From a bacterium (lineage in GTDB: Bacteria; Patescibacteriota; Minisyncoccia; UBA6257; 2-01-FULL-56-20): 6,419 nt of DNA. This document shows positions 1-4,821 of the stretch, one piece after another. The notes beneath the pieces are model-generated. The model was not told the DNA's origin, searched no databases, and was given only the letters and a program-made list of their open reading frames with translations. The stretch covers positions 1-6,419 of the forward strand of contig JAJXYP010000014.1 in the NCBI GenBank assembly GCA_021780545.1, given 5' to 3'. Position 1 is the first letter of the stretch. The number at the start of each line of letters is the position of its first letter. The position numbers were made by a program, and so were the translations under genes.

Positions 1-430
1 CCTCTCCAACCCTGCGCGCCGGCGTGTCTTCGTACATATTGATCTCCTCAATAATAACGCCGCGCTCTTTCTCGATTTCCGCCGGATCAAATCGCGGGTT
101 AAGGTATAAATCCGAAACGATCTCGAGTATCTGCGGCAGCTTCCGGCTCTCGGCCTTCGCCCAATAGCCGGTATACTCCTGGCCGGTAAACGCATTCGAC
201 TGCGCGCCGAGCGCCGCCAGCTCTTCCGCAATCATCCCGGCTCGCGGCCGATTCACCGTTCCCTTGAACGTCATATGCTCCAGAAAATGGGAGATGCCGT
301 TGATCTTTTTCGTCTCATATTCCGACCCGGCCTCGACAAGAATGAGAATGCTCGCCGCCAAGCTGGAGGGCTGATGGACGAGAATCAGGCGAAGTCCGTT
401 TGAAAGCGTAATGATTTTAGGCGTGTTCAT
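1..430 (-). CDS. M16 (pitrilysin/insulinase) family zinc metallopeptidase, N-terminal part
   Basis: The first 143 residues of an M16 peptidase; the rest lies beyond the left edge. The inverted zinc motif HxxEH is seen as HFLEH at residues 48-52, where His48 and His52 bind zinc and Glu51 is the catalytic base. The third ligand is expected in the ERGVIIEEI segment (residues 122-130), at Glu128 or Glu129, the usual distance of about 76 residues after the motif. The opening 'TLSNGLRLI' and the 'EAGSEYE' stretch are also typical of the family. These enzymes cut peptides or signal sequences; bacterial members (YmxG/PqqL-like) are usually about 420 aa, so roughly one third is present. No signal peptide is visible. 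The start at 430 matches the family N-terminus. It has no Shine-Dalgarno, and a TATAAT box lies 9 nt upstream, so the mRNA may be leaderless. The specific substrate cannot be told. Confidence 0.93.
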   Translation of the reverse strand, partial: MNTPKIITLSNGLRLILVHQPSSLAASILILVEAGSEYETKKINGISHFLEHMTFKGTVNRPRAGMIAEELAALGAQSNAFTGQEYTGYWAKAESRKLPQILEIVSDLYLNPRFDPAEIEKERGVIIEEINMYEDTPARRVGE

Positions 431-439
431 GATAGATGT

Positions 440-445
440 ATTATA
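440..445 (-). promoter_or_regulatory. Perfect -10 box (TATAAT) for the M16 gene
   Basis: A consensus TATAAT on the minus strand, 9 nt before the M16 start codon. A start site about 7 nt downstream would leave only 1-3 nt of 5' leader, which agrees with the lack of a Shine-Dalgarno site. No good -35 match lies 16-18 nt upstream, because that region is the terminator stem (AGGCGG at 17 nt). The box directly follows the terminator U-tract, so part of its AT-richness could come from that element. Confidence 0.5.
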
Positions 446-483
446 AAACAAAAACCGCTTTCCCGCCTCACACGGAAAAGCAG
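446..483 (-). terminator. Rho-independent terminator upstream of the M16 gene
   Basis: On the minus strand, positions 483-474 (CTGCTTTTCC) pair with 464-455 (GGGAAAGCGG) in a 10-bp stem with two G-U pairs and a 9-nt loop. A U-rich tract (TTTTTGTTTTAT) follows at once. It would end transcripts coming from nth or from the promoter at 547-574 and so insulate the M16 gene. If its folding is conditional, it could act as an attenuator for that gene. Confidence 0.8.
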
Positions 484-541
484 TCTTTGCCGAAATCCGC
501 CAAGAAACCAAGTACGGATCCCTAATAGCTTTTGGCTACAG
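446..541 (-). ncRNA. Candidate small RNA or attenuator leader (promoter-to-terminator transcript of about 95 nt)
   Basis: A transcript from the promoter at 547-574 would start near 540 and end at the terminator at 446-483. I see no start codon with ribosome binding site inside it. Two alternative structures are possible. In one, AAAAGC at 533-528 pairs perfectly with GCTTTT at 481-476, enclosing a 6-bp helix of 520-515 (GATCCG) with 499-494 (CGGATT, one G-U). In the other, 483-474 forms the terminator stem. The two exclude each other because both use 481-476. It does not match SRP RNA, 6S RNA, tmRNA or any riboswitch that I can recognise. It may equally be an ordinary leader or the 3' end of the nth transcript. 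Confidence 0.3.
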
Positions 542-546
542 AATCC

Positions 547-574
547 AGTATAGCACACCGCCTCATGGCGGCAA
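547..574 (-). promoter_or_regulatory. Sigma-70-like promoter with extended -10
   Basis: On the minus strand a -35-like TTGCCG (574-569; 4 of 6 consensus bases) is followed after 16 nt by TATACT (552-547; 5 of 6). TG one base before the -10 makes it an extended -10 element. A small perfect hairpin (CCGCC/GGCGG) lies in the spacer. It sits in the gap after nth and points toward the leader/terminator element and the M16 gene. Confidence 0.5.
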
Positions 575-606
575 TTGTGGAAAACTCTCCGCGCGCATTT
601 GAAAAA

Positions 607-1269
607 CTAAACTGTATTTATAAACTTTGTCAATGGGCAGCGCGCGTGATCATGCGGCCGGGCGGGGCAGTATTTCCGGCCATAATCGATGAGACGGTAC
701 GTGGCGGAAAACCAATCGCGGCGCGGGACGATATTCATCAAATCGCGCTCGATCTTCTCCGGCGTCTTCTCCGCGGAAAGACCGAGCACCCGGGCCAGGC
801 GCTTCACATGCGTGTCGACCGCGATGCCTTCGAAAACGCCGTAAGCGTTTCCGAGGATGACATTCGCCGATTTCCGCCCGACCCCCGGCACCTTCACCAT
901 TTCCGCCATCGTGCGCGGCAGACGTCCGCCGTGACGTTCGGCGAGATAATTTGCCGCCGCCAAAATATGTTTCGTTTTCGCGCGGTAAAATCCGGTCGGG
1001 CGGACCAGCGCCTCGAATTCCCGGACGCCGGCGGCCGTCCGCGACGCGCGGACGTAATCGGCGAACTTTGGATACCGGCGGAAGAGTGCGGGCGTCACCT
1101 CATTCACTTTTTTATCGGTGCACTGCGCGGAAAGCTCGACGGCGACGAGAAGTTCCCAGTGATTTGAAAATTGCAGCGCGATATGCGCCCGGGGAAACAG
1201 CTTGGCGAGCACACGGGCCATTTTTTTCCACCGCGCGCGGATCGTCGGCAAATCGCGTTCGGCAATCAT
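607..1269 (-). CDS. nth: Endonuclease III (DNA glycosylase/AP lyase) with altered Fe-S loop
   Basis: Base-excision repair enzyme that removes oxidised pyrimidines and cuts the abasic site. In 220 aa it shows the N-terminal 'ELSAQCTD' helix (45-52), the helix-hairpin-helix segment with VPGVGRKSA at 127-135 and catalytic Lys133, and the essential Asp152 in 'IAVDTH'. These match E. coli Lys120 and Asp138. The C-terminal [4Fe-4S] loop is abnormal: the usual C-x6-C-x2-C-x5-C reads C201-x6-H208-x2-C211-x5-I217, so only two of four cysteine ligands remain and the protein ends three residues later. The start ATG overlaps the stop of the upstream Gmad2 gene by 4 nt (ATGA), and no Shine-Dalgarno is needed if the two are translationally coupled. 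The N-terminus is about 13 residues longer than in E. coli. Glycosylase identity is secure; cluster content is uncertain. Confidence 0.95.
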   Translation of the reverse strand: MIAERDLPTIRARWKKMARVLAKLFPRAHIALQFSNHWELLVAVELSAQCTDKKVNEVTPALFRRYPKFADYVRASRTAAGVREFEALVRPTGFYRAKTKHILAAANYLAERHGGRLPRTMAEMVKVPGVGRKSANVILGNAYGVFEGIAVDTHVKRLARVLGLSAEKTPEKIERDLMNIVPRRDWFSATYRLIDYGRKYCPARPHDHARCPLTKFINTV

Positions 1270-1805
1270 GGACGGTATGAAGAAAAAGTTATGGGCAGAA
1301 CGAACAACCGATCGTTCGCAGAAAGACCCGACGGGTTGTCGTTCTTAAAGAGAATCGTTCCGGTCGCGGTATCCGGCGCAGTAAAGGAAATACTTGCGGC
1401 GAAGGGCACGCTGCCGGTCGACATCCAATCGGAGAGCGCCCGCGCTGTCCCCTGTCCGATCACGCGCCCTTTCGCATCAAGCACCGAAACCGGAATGCTA
1501 GCCTCGAAGAACCATCCGCCGCCGGTTATGGTTCCTTCGACCGCCACCGGAGACGATATCGCTTCGCCCGCACGCGGCATCGCGACTGCCAACCGTCCGT
1601 CGGCAGAAACCGACGGCTGCACTGTCGCCGCCGCGCCCGGCGGCGAAACCGCGCCCGGCGCCGTTGCGCTCGACGAGGATTCCGCGCCTCCCGGCGGCAC
1701 GGTCGGACTTTTCACGGACGGGACGAGCGCCAGCACAAGCAACAAAACCACCGCGATGATGCCCAGAATGACGATTATTATTTTCAAGGTCTTCGCGGCA
1801 GTCAT
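1266..1805 (-). CDS. Membrane-anchored Gmad2 (immunoglobulin-like) domain protein
   Basis: A 179-aa protein with three parts. Residues 7-28 form one strongly hydrophobic membrane segment right after a short basic N-terminus, with no lipobox Cys. Residues 29-68 are a flexible linker rich in Pro, Ser, Ala and Gly. Residues about 72-175 match the Gmad2 domain known from spore germination protein GerM: 'ISSPVAVEG' (83-91), 'WFFEAS' (98-103), 'LDAKGRVI' (109-116), 'DWMSTGSVPF' (126-135) and 'NDNPSG' (155-160). The domain should face outside the membrane. It is an Ig-like binding or structural module with no known catalysis; in non-sporulating bacteria its role is unknown. Its start follows the alkyltransferase stop after 1 nt (TGA-C-ATG), and its stop overlaps the nth start, so it is cotranscribed with two DNA repair genes. 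The family call is strong; the function is open. Confidence 0.88.
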   Translation of the reverse strand: MTAAKTLKIIIVILGIIAVVLLLVLALVPSVKSPTVPPGGAESSSSATAPGAVSPPGAAATVQPSVSADGRLAVAMPRAGEAISSPVAVEGTITGGGWFFEASIPVSVLDAKGRVIGQGTARALSDWMSTGSVPFAASISFTAPDTATGTILFKNDNPSGLSANDRLFVLPITFSSYRP

Positions 1806-1806
1806 G

Positions 1807-2130
1807 TCAGCGTATCGCTCCTTCGCGGCGCAGCAGGGCGATTTTCGCCCGCCGGCCGCGCGCGTATCCGCCGGTATCGCCGTCGGAACGGACGACGCGG
1901 TGGCAAGGAACGCGCTTCTGATCGGGATTGTTGTGCATGATATTCCCCACGGCGCGCGCAGCGCCGGGACTGCCCGCGCGGCGCGCCACTTCAGCGTATG
2001 TCATCGTCTTTCCGTGCGGTATGGCGGCCACGACGGCGTAAACCCGCTCCGTAAACGCGGGCGGACGGCGACTACCCTGCGACGCAGGCCCCGGCCGCCG
2101 ATTTATAATTTTATATTTCTTCTTCTCCAT
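1807..2130 (-). CDS. Single-domain O6-alkylguanine-DNA alkyltransferase (MGMT/Ogt-like)
   Basis: A 107-aa protein equivalent to the C-terminal DNA-binding and catalytic domain of Ada/Ogt/MGMT, which moves an alkyl group from O6-alkylguanine to its own cysteine. The active-site motif PCHRV is present (75-79, acceptor Cys76). Also present are 'IPHGKTMTYAEVARRAG' (37-53), the region of the base-flipping arginine finger 'AARAVG' (57-62), the Asn-containing 'HNNP' (66-69), 'GDTGGYARG' (84-92) and Glu103 near the end. Full Ogt proteins have 160-180 aa; the N-terminal domain is absent and replaced by about 25 basic residues. Alkyltransferase-like (ATL) proteins are also this short but lack the acceptor cysteine, so real transferase activity is likelier. 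The start lies 29 nt after the deacetylase stop, without a terminator between, and has no Shine-Dalgarno. Confidence 0.9.
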   Translation of the reverse strand: MEKKKYKIINRRPGPASQGSRRPPAFTERVYAVVAAIPHGKTMTYAEVARRAGSPGAARAVGNIMHNNPDQKRVPCHRVVRSDGDTGGYARGRRAKIALLRREGAIR

Positions 2131-2135
2131 GATTT

Positions 2136-2141
2136 TTTATA
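2136..2141 (-). promoter_or_regulatory. Possible -10 element (TATAAA) before the alkyltransferase gene
   Basis: TATAAA on the minus strand, directly preceded by TG (no intervening base), 5 nt before the start codon. A transcript from it would begin at or beside the ATG, meaning a leaderless mRNA. No -35 match is seen, and the 29-nt gap is AT-rich anyway, so this may be chance. Confidence 0.25.
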
Positions 2142-2159
2142 CACTTTTACTCGCGCGAT

Positions 2160-2879
2160 TCATTCACGAACAAAATGCTCGTACGGAAAATGAAACCGTG
2201 GCGGACGTCCCGAAAACTGAGACCGGTGGCTGCTCCAGGCCCGCCGCTTGACTGCCGCATTCACCGCAATTTTCACGTCGCTTTCGCGGTGCTGCGGCGC
2301 GCCCGGCCGATAGGAGCCAAATTTGCGCCGCGCCATGAAGCGCTCCGGCGGAAGTGCGCGGCGGAACTCGGGCGATATCGTAAACGCAAGCATCGGGATG
2401 TTTTCCCTGCGTGCGATCCGGAGCGAAACGCCGCCGACCGTGATATGGTCCCAATGTCCACTCATCCCGTCCGGACCGAAACTGAGGATATAATCGGGTT
2501 TTATCCGCCGGACGATCGGCAAAAGTTTTCGATACAAATCCGCGCGCCTGCCACGGACGCCGGCATCGGGCATTCCAAGAAACAGCACGCGGTCGATTTT
2601 TAAAATTTCGGCTGCCCGCAGAAGCTCCTGTTTGCGGATACGTTTCAACGCGGCGTCCGACACCGGCCGATCGAGATGGGATTTCCCCTTCTCGCCATAG
2701 GTGGCGCACACAAGAAACGTCGTACCGCCGGCGCGGTGGTTCTTGTACATCGTGCCCGCCGCGATGCCTTCGTCGTCCGGATGCGCCGTCACGACCATCA
2801 GCCGTTTGCCGATAAAAAATTCGTCCGGATGCGCCGGCGTCTTTCTCTTTGTTCCCGCGGTTCTCATACCGCCCATCAT
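2160..2879 (-). CDS. PIG-L / LmbE family zinc-dependent N-acetylglucosamine deacetylase-like protein
   Basis: A 239-aa protein with the family's two metal-site motifs: AHPDDE at residues 32-37 (His33 and Asp36 as ligands, Asp35 as likely general base) and GHWDH at 141-145, supplying the third His. Further typical elements are 'RKQELLRAAEIL' (82-93), 'LFLGMPDAG' (99-107) and 'FGPDGMSGH' (134-142). Relatives deacetylate GlcNAc-type sugars, as in MshB, BshB or chitobiose deacetylases; the substrate here is unknown. No signal peptide is seen, so it is probably cytosolic. The frame stays open to 2948, but that extension would encode an intrinsic terminator, so I start at 2879. The ATG at 2867, with the same upstream GGCGGT, is an equal alternative, and the ATG at 2798, five codons before the His of AHPDDE, is possible. 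First gene of the four-gene unit ending with nth. Confidence 0.9.
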   Translation of the reverse strand: MMGGMRTAGTKRKTPAHPDEFFIGKRLMVVTAHPDDEGIAAGTMYKNHRAGGTTFLVCATYGEKGKSHLDRPVSDAALKRIRKQELLRAAEILKIDRVLFLGMPDAGVRGRRADLYRKLLPIVRRIKPDYILSFGPDGMSGHWDHITVGGVSLRIARRENIPMLAFTISPEFRRALPPERFMARRKFGSYRPGAPQHRESDVKIAVNAAVKRRAWSSHRSQFSGRPPRFHFPYEHFVRE

Positions 2880-2885
2880 ACCGCC
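2865..2885 (-). repeat. Direct repeat carrying two alternative start codons of the PIG-L gene
   Basis: GGCGGTATG occurs twice on the minus strand (2885-2877 and 2873-2865), separated by a further ATG (2876-2874). This gives three in-frame ATGs within 15 nt, two of them in the same context. It leaves the true start ambiguous and may reflect a small tandem duplication. Confidence 0.7.
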
Positions 2886-2926
2886 AAATAAAAACCGGGT
2901 CGAGAGCTGGTTGCTCAACGACCCGG
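2886..2926 (-). terminator. Strong Rho-independent terminator after the carbonic-anhydrase-like genes
   Basis: On the minus strand, CCGGGTCG (2926-2919) pairs perfectly with CGACCCGG (2902-2895). Inside it a second helix, GAGC (2916-2913) with GCTC (2907-2904), carries a 5-nt loop. TTTTTATTT follows directly at 2894-2886. It closes the transcript of the ATP synthase and carbonic-anhydrase-like genes. The plus strand has no U-tract after the stem, so the element works in one direction. Its U-tract ends 6 nt before the PIG-L start codon. Confidence 0.88.
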
Positions 2927-2973
2927 AAAGAAAACAGGATGAGGACACGGCGGTGACCAGCGGGCCGCCAATT

Positions 2974-2991
2974 TCTGCGCAGCCGCGCAGA
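2974..2991 (-). other. Hairpin just after the 357-aa gene's stop codon
   Basis: A perfect 7-bp stem (TCTGCGC/GCGCAGA) with a GGCT tetraloop begins 2 nt after the stop codon. No U-tract follows, so it is not a terminator by itself. It lies about 50 nt before the real terminator and could protect the 3' end of the mRNA. Confidence 0.5.
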
Positions 2992-2993
2992 TT

Positions 2994-4067
2994 TCAACTG
3001 ATCGGCTCGGCGAGCATCGTCTCCATGTCGACGACGCAAACCAGAAACTCGCACCAGTTCCGCATCACCGAACCTGACGACATTGCTGCTGCCATCAAAT
3101 GGTCACCCAGCACTTTCGCGCGCAATACGGCATCCCGTCGGGCGATGTTTGCCCGGAGCGGATCAAGATCGTTCGTCCGGGCGGAATGGTATGCGGCCGA
3201 TGCGACCGCCACCAGTCTGCCACCGGGACGAATACGGTACTTGTGTGCGTTATTCGTCAGAATCTTAGCCGCCTTTCCGATCGCGCGATCCAAATCGGGA
3301 TCAAACGGGCTGATAACCAGCGCATCCCCGTTTTGGCAAAACGCTTCCGGACTGTGTCCGACAAACAGCATCGATTCGGAATGGCCCAATTCCCGCGAGG
3401 TACGCCTCCGGCCATTCAGCTCCTGTTGATGCCGGGCGTTCCGCAATCCGATATCAACCAAATCGGCGATAACATGTTCGTTTCTCGCCGTATCAGGATG
3501 ATGTCGACGAAACCACGCCTCCAGGTCGCTGGCAGAGGTTTTCGGAGAAACCGTAATGTGGTCGCCGCCGGAGCGGGACCAAAACGTCAGGATATCCCCG
3601 TCGGTTTCGATGGAACCGCAAATCGAGACAACTTCATGGTCATCCAGAAACAAATCGACCAAGCCGTTGCGCAACGAACGGTTGATATCCCGCGCCTGAG
3701 CGATATTGCCTTTATGCCCCGCGCATCCCAACCGCTCATTGTCGCTGGCCGAATAGTGATCAAGGATTATGATCGCCATCGGTCGGCCGCGGTCCCGCAG
3801 GCAATTCCTCTCATCAACCACGCTGTCGACAAAATCCGACCACGTAAGCCGGAACACGCCGCCGAGGTTCTGATAGGAACGGAATATCCCGAAGGGAACA
3901 CCGTGCAGGAATCCATGCGGATTGCCGCGCGAATCCATGCACCGCACCCACCGGATTCCCGTCCGATGGGCGGTTCGATACCGATGCCGTTCCTCCCTGG
4001 CTTTCAAAAAACGATCGGATTGCAATTTATTAAATTGCAAGACCGAATCAGGATCTATCCCGATCAT
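2994..4067 (-). CDS. CsoSCA-like carbonic anhydrase superfamily protein (putative)
   Basis: A 357-aa protein. The N-terminal half has a beta-class carbonic-anhydrase-type zinc site: CMDSR at 43-47 (Cys43 ligand, Asp45-Arg47 dyad), then His104 and Cys115. The H-x10-C spacing departs from the usual H-x2-C and equals that of the carboxysomal shell enzyme CsoSCA. As I recall, the Halothiobacillus enzyme uses Cys173, His242 and Cys253. 'RSYQNLGG' (63-70) sits where the family has its R-x-A-G-G-type segment. Residues 160-357 lack a metal motif. They repeat some spacing ('GGRLVAVASAAYHS', 282-295, against 'GRPMAIIILDHYS', 94-106), which hints at the degenerate second domain known in CsoSCA. The N-terminal Rubisco-binding domain is absent. 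Start chosen for AGAGG 4 nt upstream; no later Met precedes Cys43. Minus-strand reading preferred because it holds the motif. Activity is unproven. Confidence 0.62.
   Translation of the reverse strand: MIGIDPDSVLQFNKLQSDRFLKAREERHRYRTAHRTGIRWVRCMDSRGNPHGFLHGVPFGIFRSYQNLGGVFRLTWSDFVDSVVDERNCLRDRGRPMAIIILDHYSASDNERLGCAGHKGNIAQARDINRSLRNGLVDLFLDDHEVVSICGSIETDGDILTFWSRSGGDHITVSPKTSASDLEAWFRRHHPDTARNEHVIADLVDIGLRNARHQQELNGRRRTSRELGHSESMLFVGHSPEAFCQNGDALVISPFDPDLDRAIGKAAKILTNNAHKYRIRPGGRLVAVASAAYHSARTNDLDPLRANIARRDAVLRAKVLGDHLMAAAMSSGSVMRNWCEFLVCVVDMETMLAEPIS
4020..4040. repeat. Perfect 21-bp AT-rich palindrome near the start of the 357-aa gene
   Basis: The arms at 4020-4029 (TTGCAATTTA) and 4031-4040 (TAAATTGCAA) are perfect inverted copies around one base. 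They cover codons 10-16 (LQFNKLQ). The stretch is strikingly AT-rich for its surroundings and uses TTG for both leucines. It could be an operator, or an RNA hairpin close to the ribosome's start position. It may also be chance. Confidence 0.6.
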
Positions 4068-4071
4068 GCTG

Positions 4072-4096
4072 CCTCTTTTCCGCGCGCTGCGCGCGC
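4072..4096 (-). promoter_or_regulatory. GC hairpin and ribosome binding site before the 357-aa gene
   Basis: In the 56-nt gap after the small carbonic anhydrase gene, GCGCGC (4096-4091) can pair with GCGCGC (4087-4082) around a GCA loop. It is followed by AAAAGAGG, a Shine-Dalgarno-like site ending 4 nt before the ATG. This is the clearest ribosome binding site in the window and supports the start at 4067. The hairpin lacks a U-tract, so it is not a terminator. Confidence 0.45.
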
Positions 4097-4123
4097 AAAT
4101 TTAAAATGCCGTACGCTATCGTA

Positions 4124-4567
4124 TCACAGACGGGTAACACCGTCAAAATCGGCGATCCAGCGGTCGATGTCGCGAATCTCCGCGAACTCGCTTTTCACGT
4201 ATTCCGCCGCGCGGTCGAGCTCTGCCGCATGATGATCCCATTCGGCGCCGTGATCGCCGCCGAAAGCCGCCGAACCGCCATAGGCGCCGCAATCCATGTG
4301 AACCATCAAAATAACCCTGCTGGTCCGGTGCAGCTTGATGGATTTCGCGAGCTCTGCCCGAGCCGCGTCGCGTTCAAATCCCGCTTCCGCCGCGAGCGGC
4401 TGGGCGCCACCGGCCCCTTTGACGAGGTCGATGCGGTCAAGCCGGAATCCGCGATCGCGGAGGAACACTTCATAAGCGCCCGAAAAACGGGCGTCATAGC
4501 ACCAGAATATGCATGCCTCCGCTTCGTAGTGTCCGCGGGGCGATGTTGCCGCGATGAAATCAGGCAT
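4124..4567 (-). CDS. Small beta-class carbonic anhydrase-like protein
   Basis: A 147-aa protein with the beta carbonic anhydrase zinc signature: CYDAR at 23-27 (Cys23 ligand, Asp25-Arg27 dyad) and HMDCGAYGG at 90-98 (His90 and Cys93 ligands, H-x2-C). 'KGAGGAQPL' (50-58) corresponds to the conserved glycine-rich strand after the dyad. Classical beta enzymes have about 200 aa; here the N-terminal arm and part of the C-terminal helices are missing, so the substrate could differ. If active it would interconvert CO2 and bicarbonate in the cytosol. The start codon lies inside the end of atpC (8-nt overlap, different frame), so it is almost surely cotranslated with the ATP synthase genes. GAAGAAGG inside atpC may serve as ribosome binding site. 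The fold call is good; enzymatic activity is inferred. Confidence 0.8.
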   Translation of the reverse strand: MPDFIAATSPRGHYEAEACIFWCYDARFSGAYEVFLRDRGFRLDRIDLVKGAGGAQPLAAEAGFERDAARAELAKSIKLHRTSRVILMVHMDCGAYGGSAAFGGDHGAEWDHHAAELDRAAEYVKSEFAEIRDIDRWIADFDGVTRL

Positions 4568-4820
4568 TTTGTTCTTGGCCTTCTTCGATTAAGAACCGCG
4601 CACGGTTGCCCGGCCGGACCTCGAGGAATCCCGAAGCGACCGGGAAATAATGTTCGGCGCCGGCGCCGTCAATCACCTTCATCACGCCGGCAGCGAGGAG
4701 CGATATCAACGGCTCGTGGCGGTCGAGAATGGTAATCTCGCCGCTCTGCGTTCTGCAATTGACCTCCCGCGCTTCTCCGCGGAAGAGGACCTTTTCGAGA
4801 GAATAGACGCCGATTTGCAT
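4560..4820 (-). CDS. atpC: F1F0 ATP synthase epsilon subunit, N-terminal domain only
   Basis: An 86-aa protein made of the epsilon N-terminal beta-sandwich alone. 'SGEITILDRHEPLISLLAAG' (26-45) is the family signature, and 'FPVASGFLEVRPG' (59-71) is the second conserved strand pair. Epsilon connects gamma to the c-ring in the central stalk. The usual 130-140 aa protein also has a C-terminal two-helix domain that inhibits ATP hydrolysis and, in some species, binds ATP; that part is missing. The end is natural and not a frameshift, because the next gene starts within the last codons. Its start follows the atpD stop after one base (TGA-C-ATG), as expected for translational coupling in an atpGDC operon. 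Without the inhibitory helices, hydrolysis control must rely on other means or be absent. Confidence 0.93.
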   Translation of the reverse strand: MQIGVYSLEKVLFRGEAREVNCRTQSGEITILDRHEPLISLLAAGVMKVIDGAGAEHYFPVASGFLEVRPGNRARFLIEEGQEQNA

Positions 4821-4821
4821 G

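Noticed and set aside
431..511. In-frame upstream extension of the M16 protein from a TTG near 511
   Set aside because: It would translate through the terminator stem and add residues not found in the family, while the ATG at 430 gives the usual M16 N-terminus.
586..633. A consensus-like TTGACA near the end of nth as a -35 element
   Set aside because: No acceptable -10 follows at 16-18 nt, and the bases encode conserved-position residues of the nth C-terminus.
1171..2193. A plus-strand open frame of 340 codons
   Set aside because: It lies opposite the well-supported Gmad2 and alkyltransferase genes and has no recognisable domain. GC-rich coding DNA often gives long open antisense frames.
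2880..2948. N-terminal extension of the PIG-L protein up to a Met at 2948
   Set aside because: The extra 23 residues would be encoded by the intrinsic terminator and look unrelated to the family. ATGs just after the terminator are more plausible.
2164..3054. A minus-strand open frame of 296 codons overlapping the PIG-L gene
   Set aside because: It reads the deacetylase gene in another frame, is dominated by Arg, and crosses the terminator at 2886-2926. The deacetylase motifs are in the other frame.
3099..4232. A plus-strand open frame of 377 codons opposite the 357-aa gene and the end of the small carbonic anhydrase gene
   Set aside because: Its translation shows no family motif and is rich in Arg, Pro and Ser as expected of an antisense frame. 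The minus strand in the same place carries the zinc-site motif, a ribosome binding site and operon spacing.
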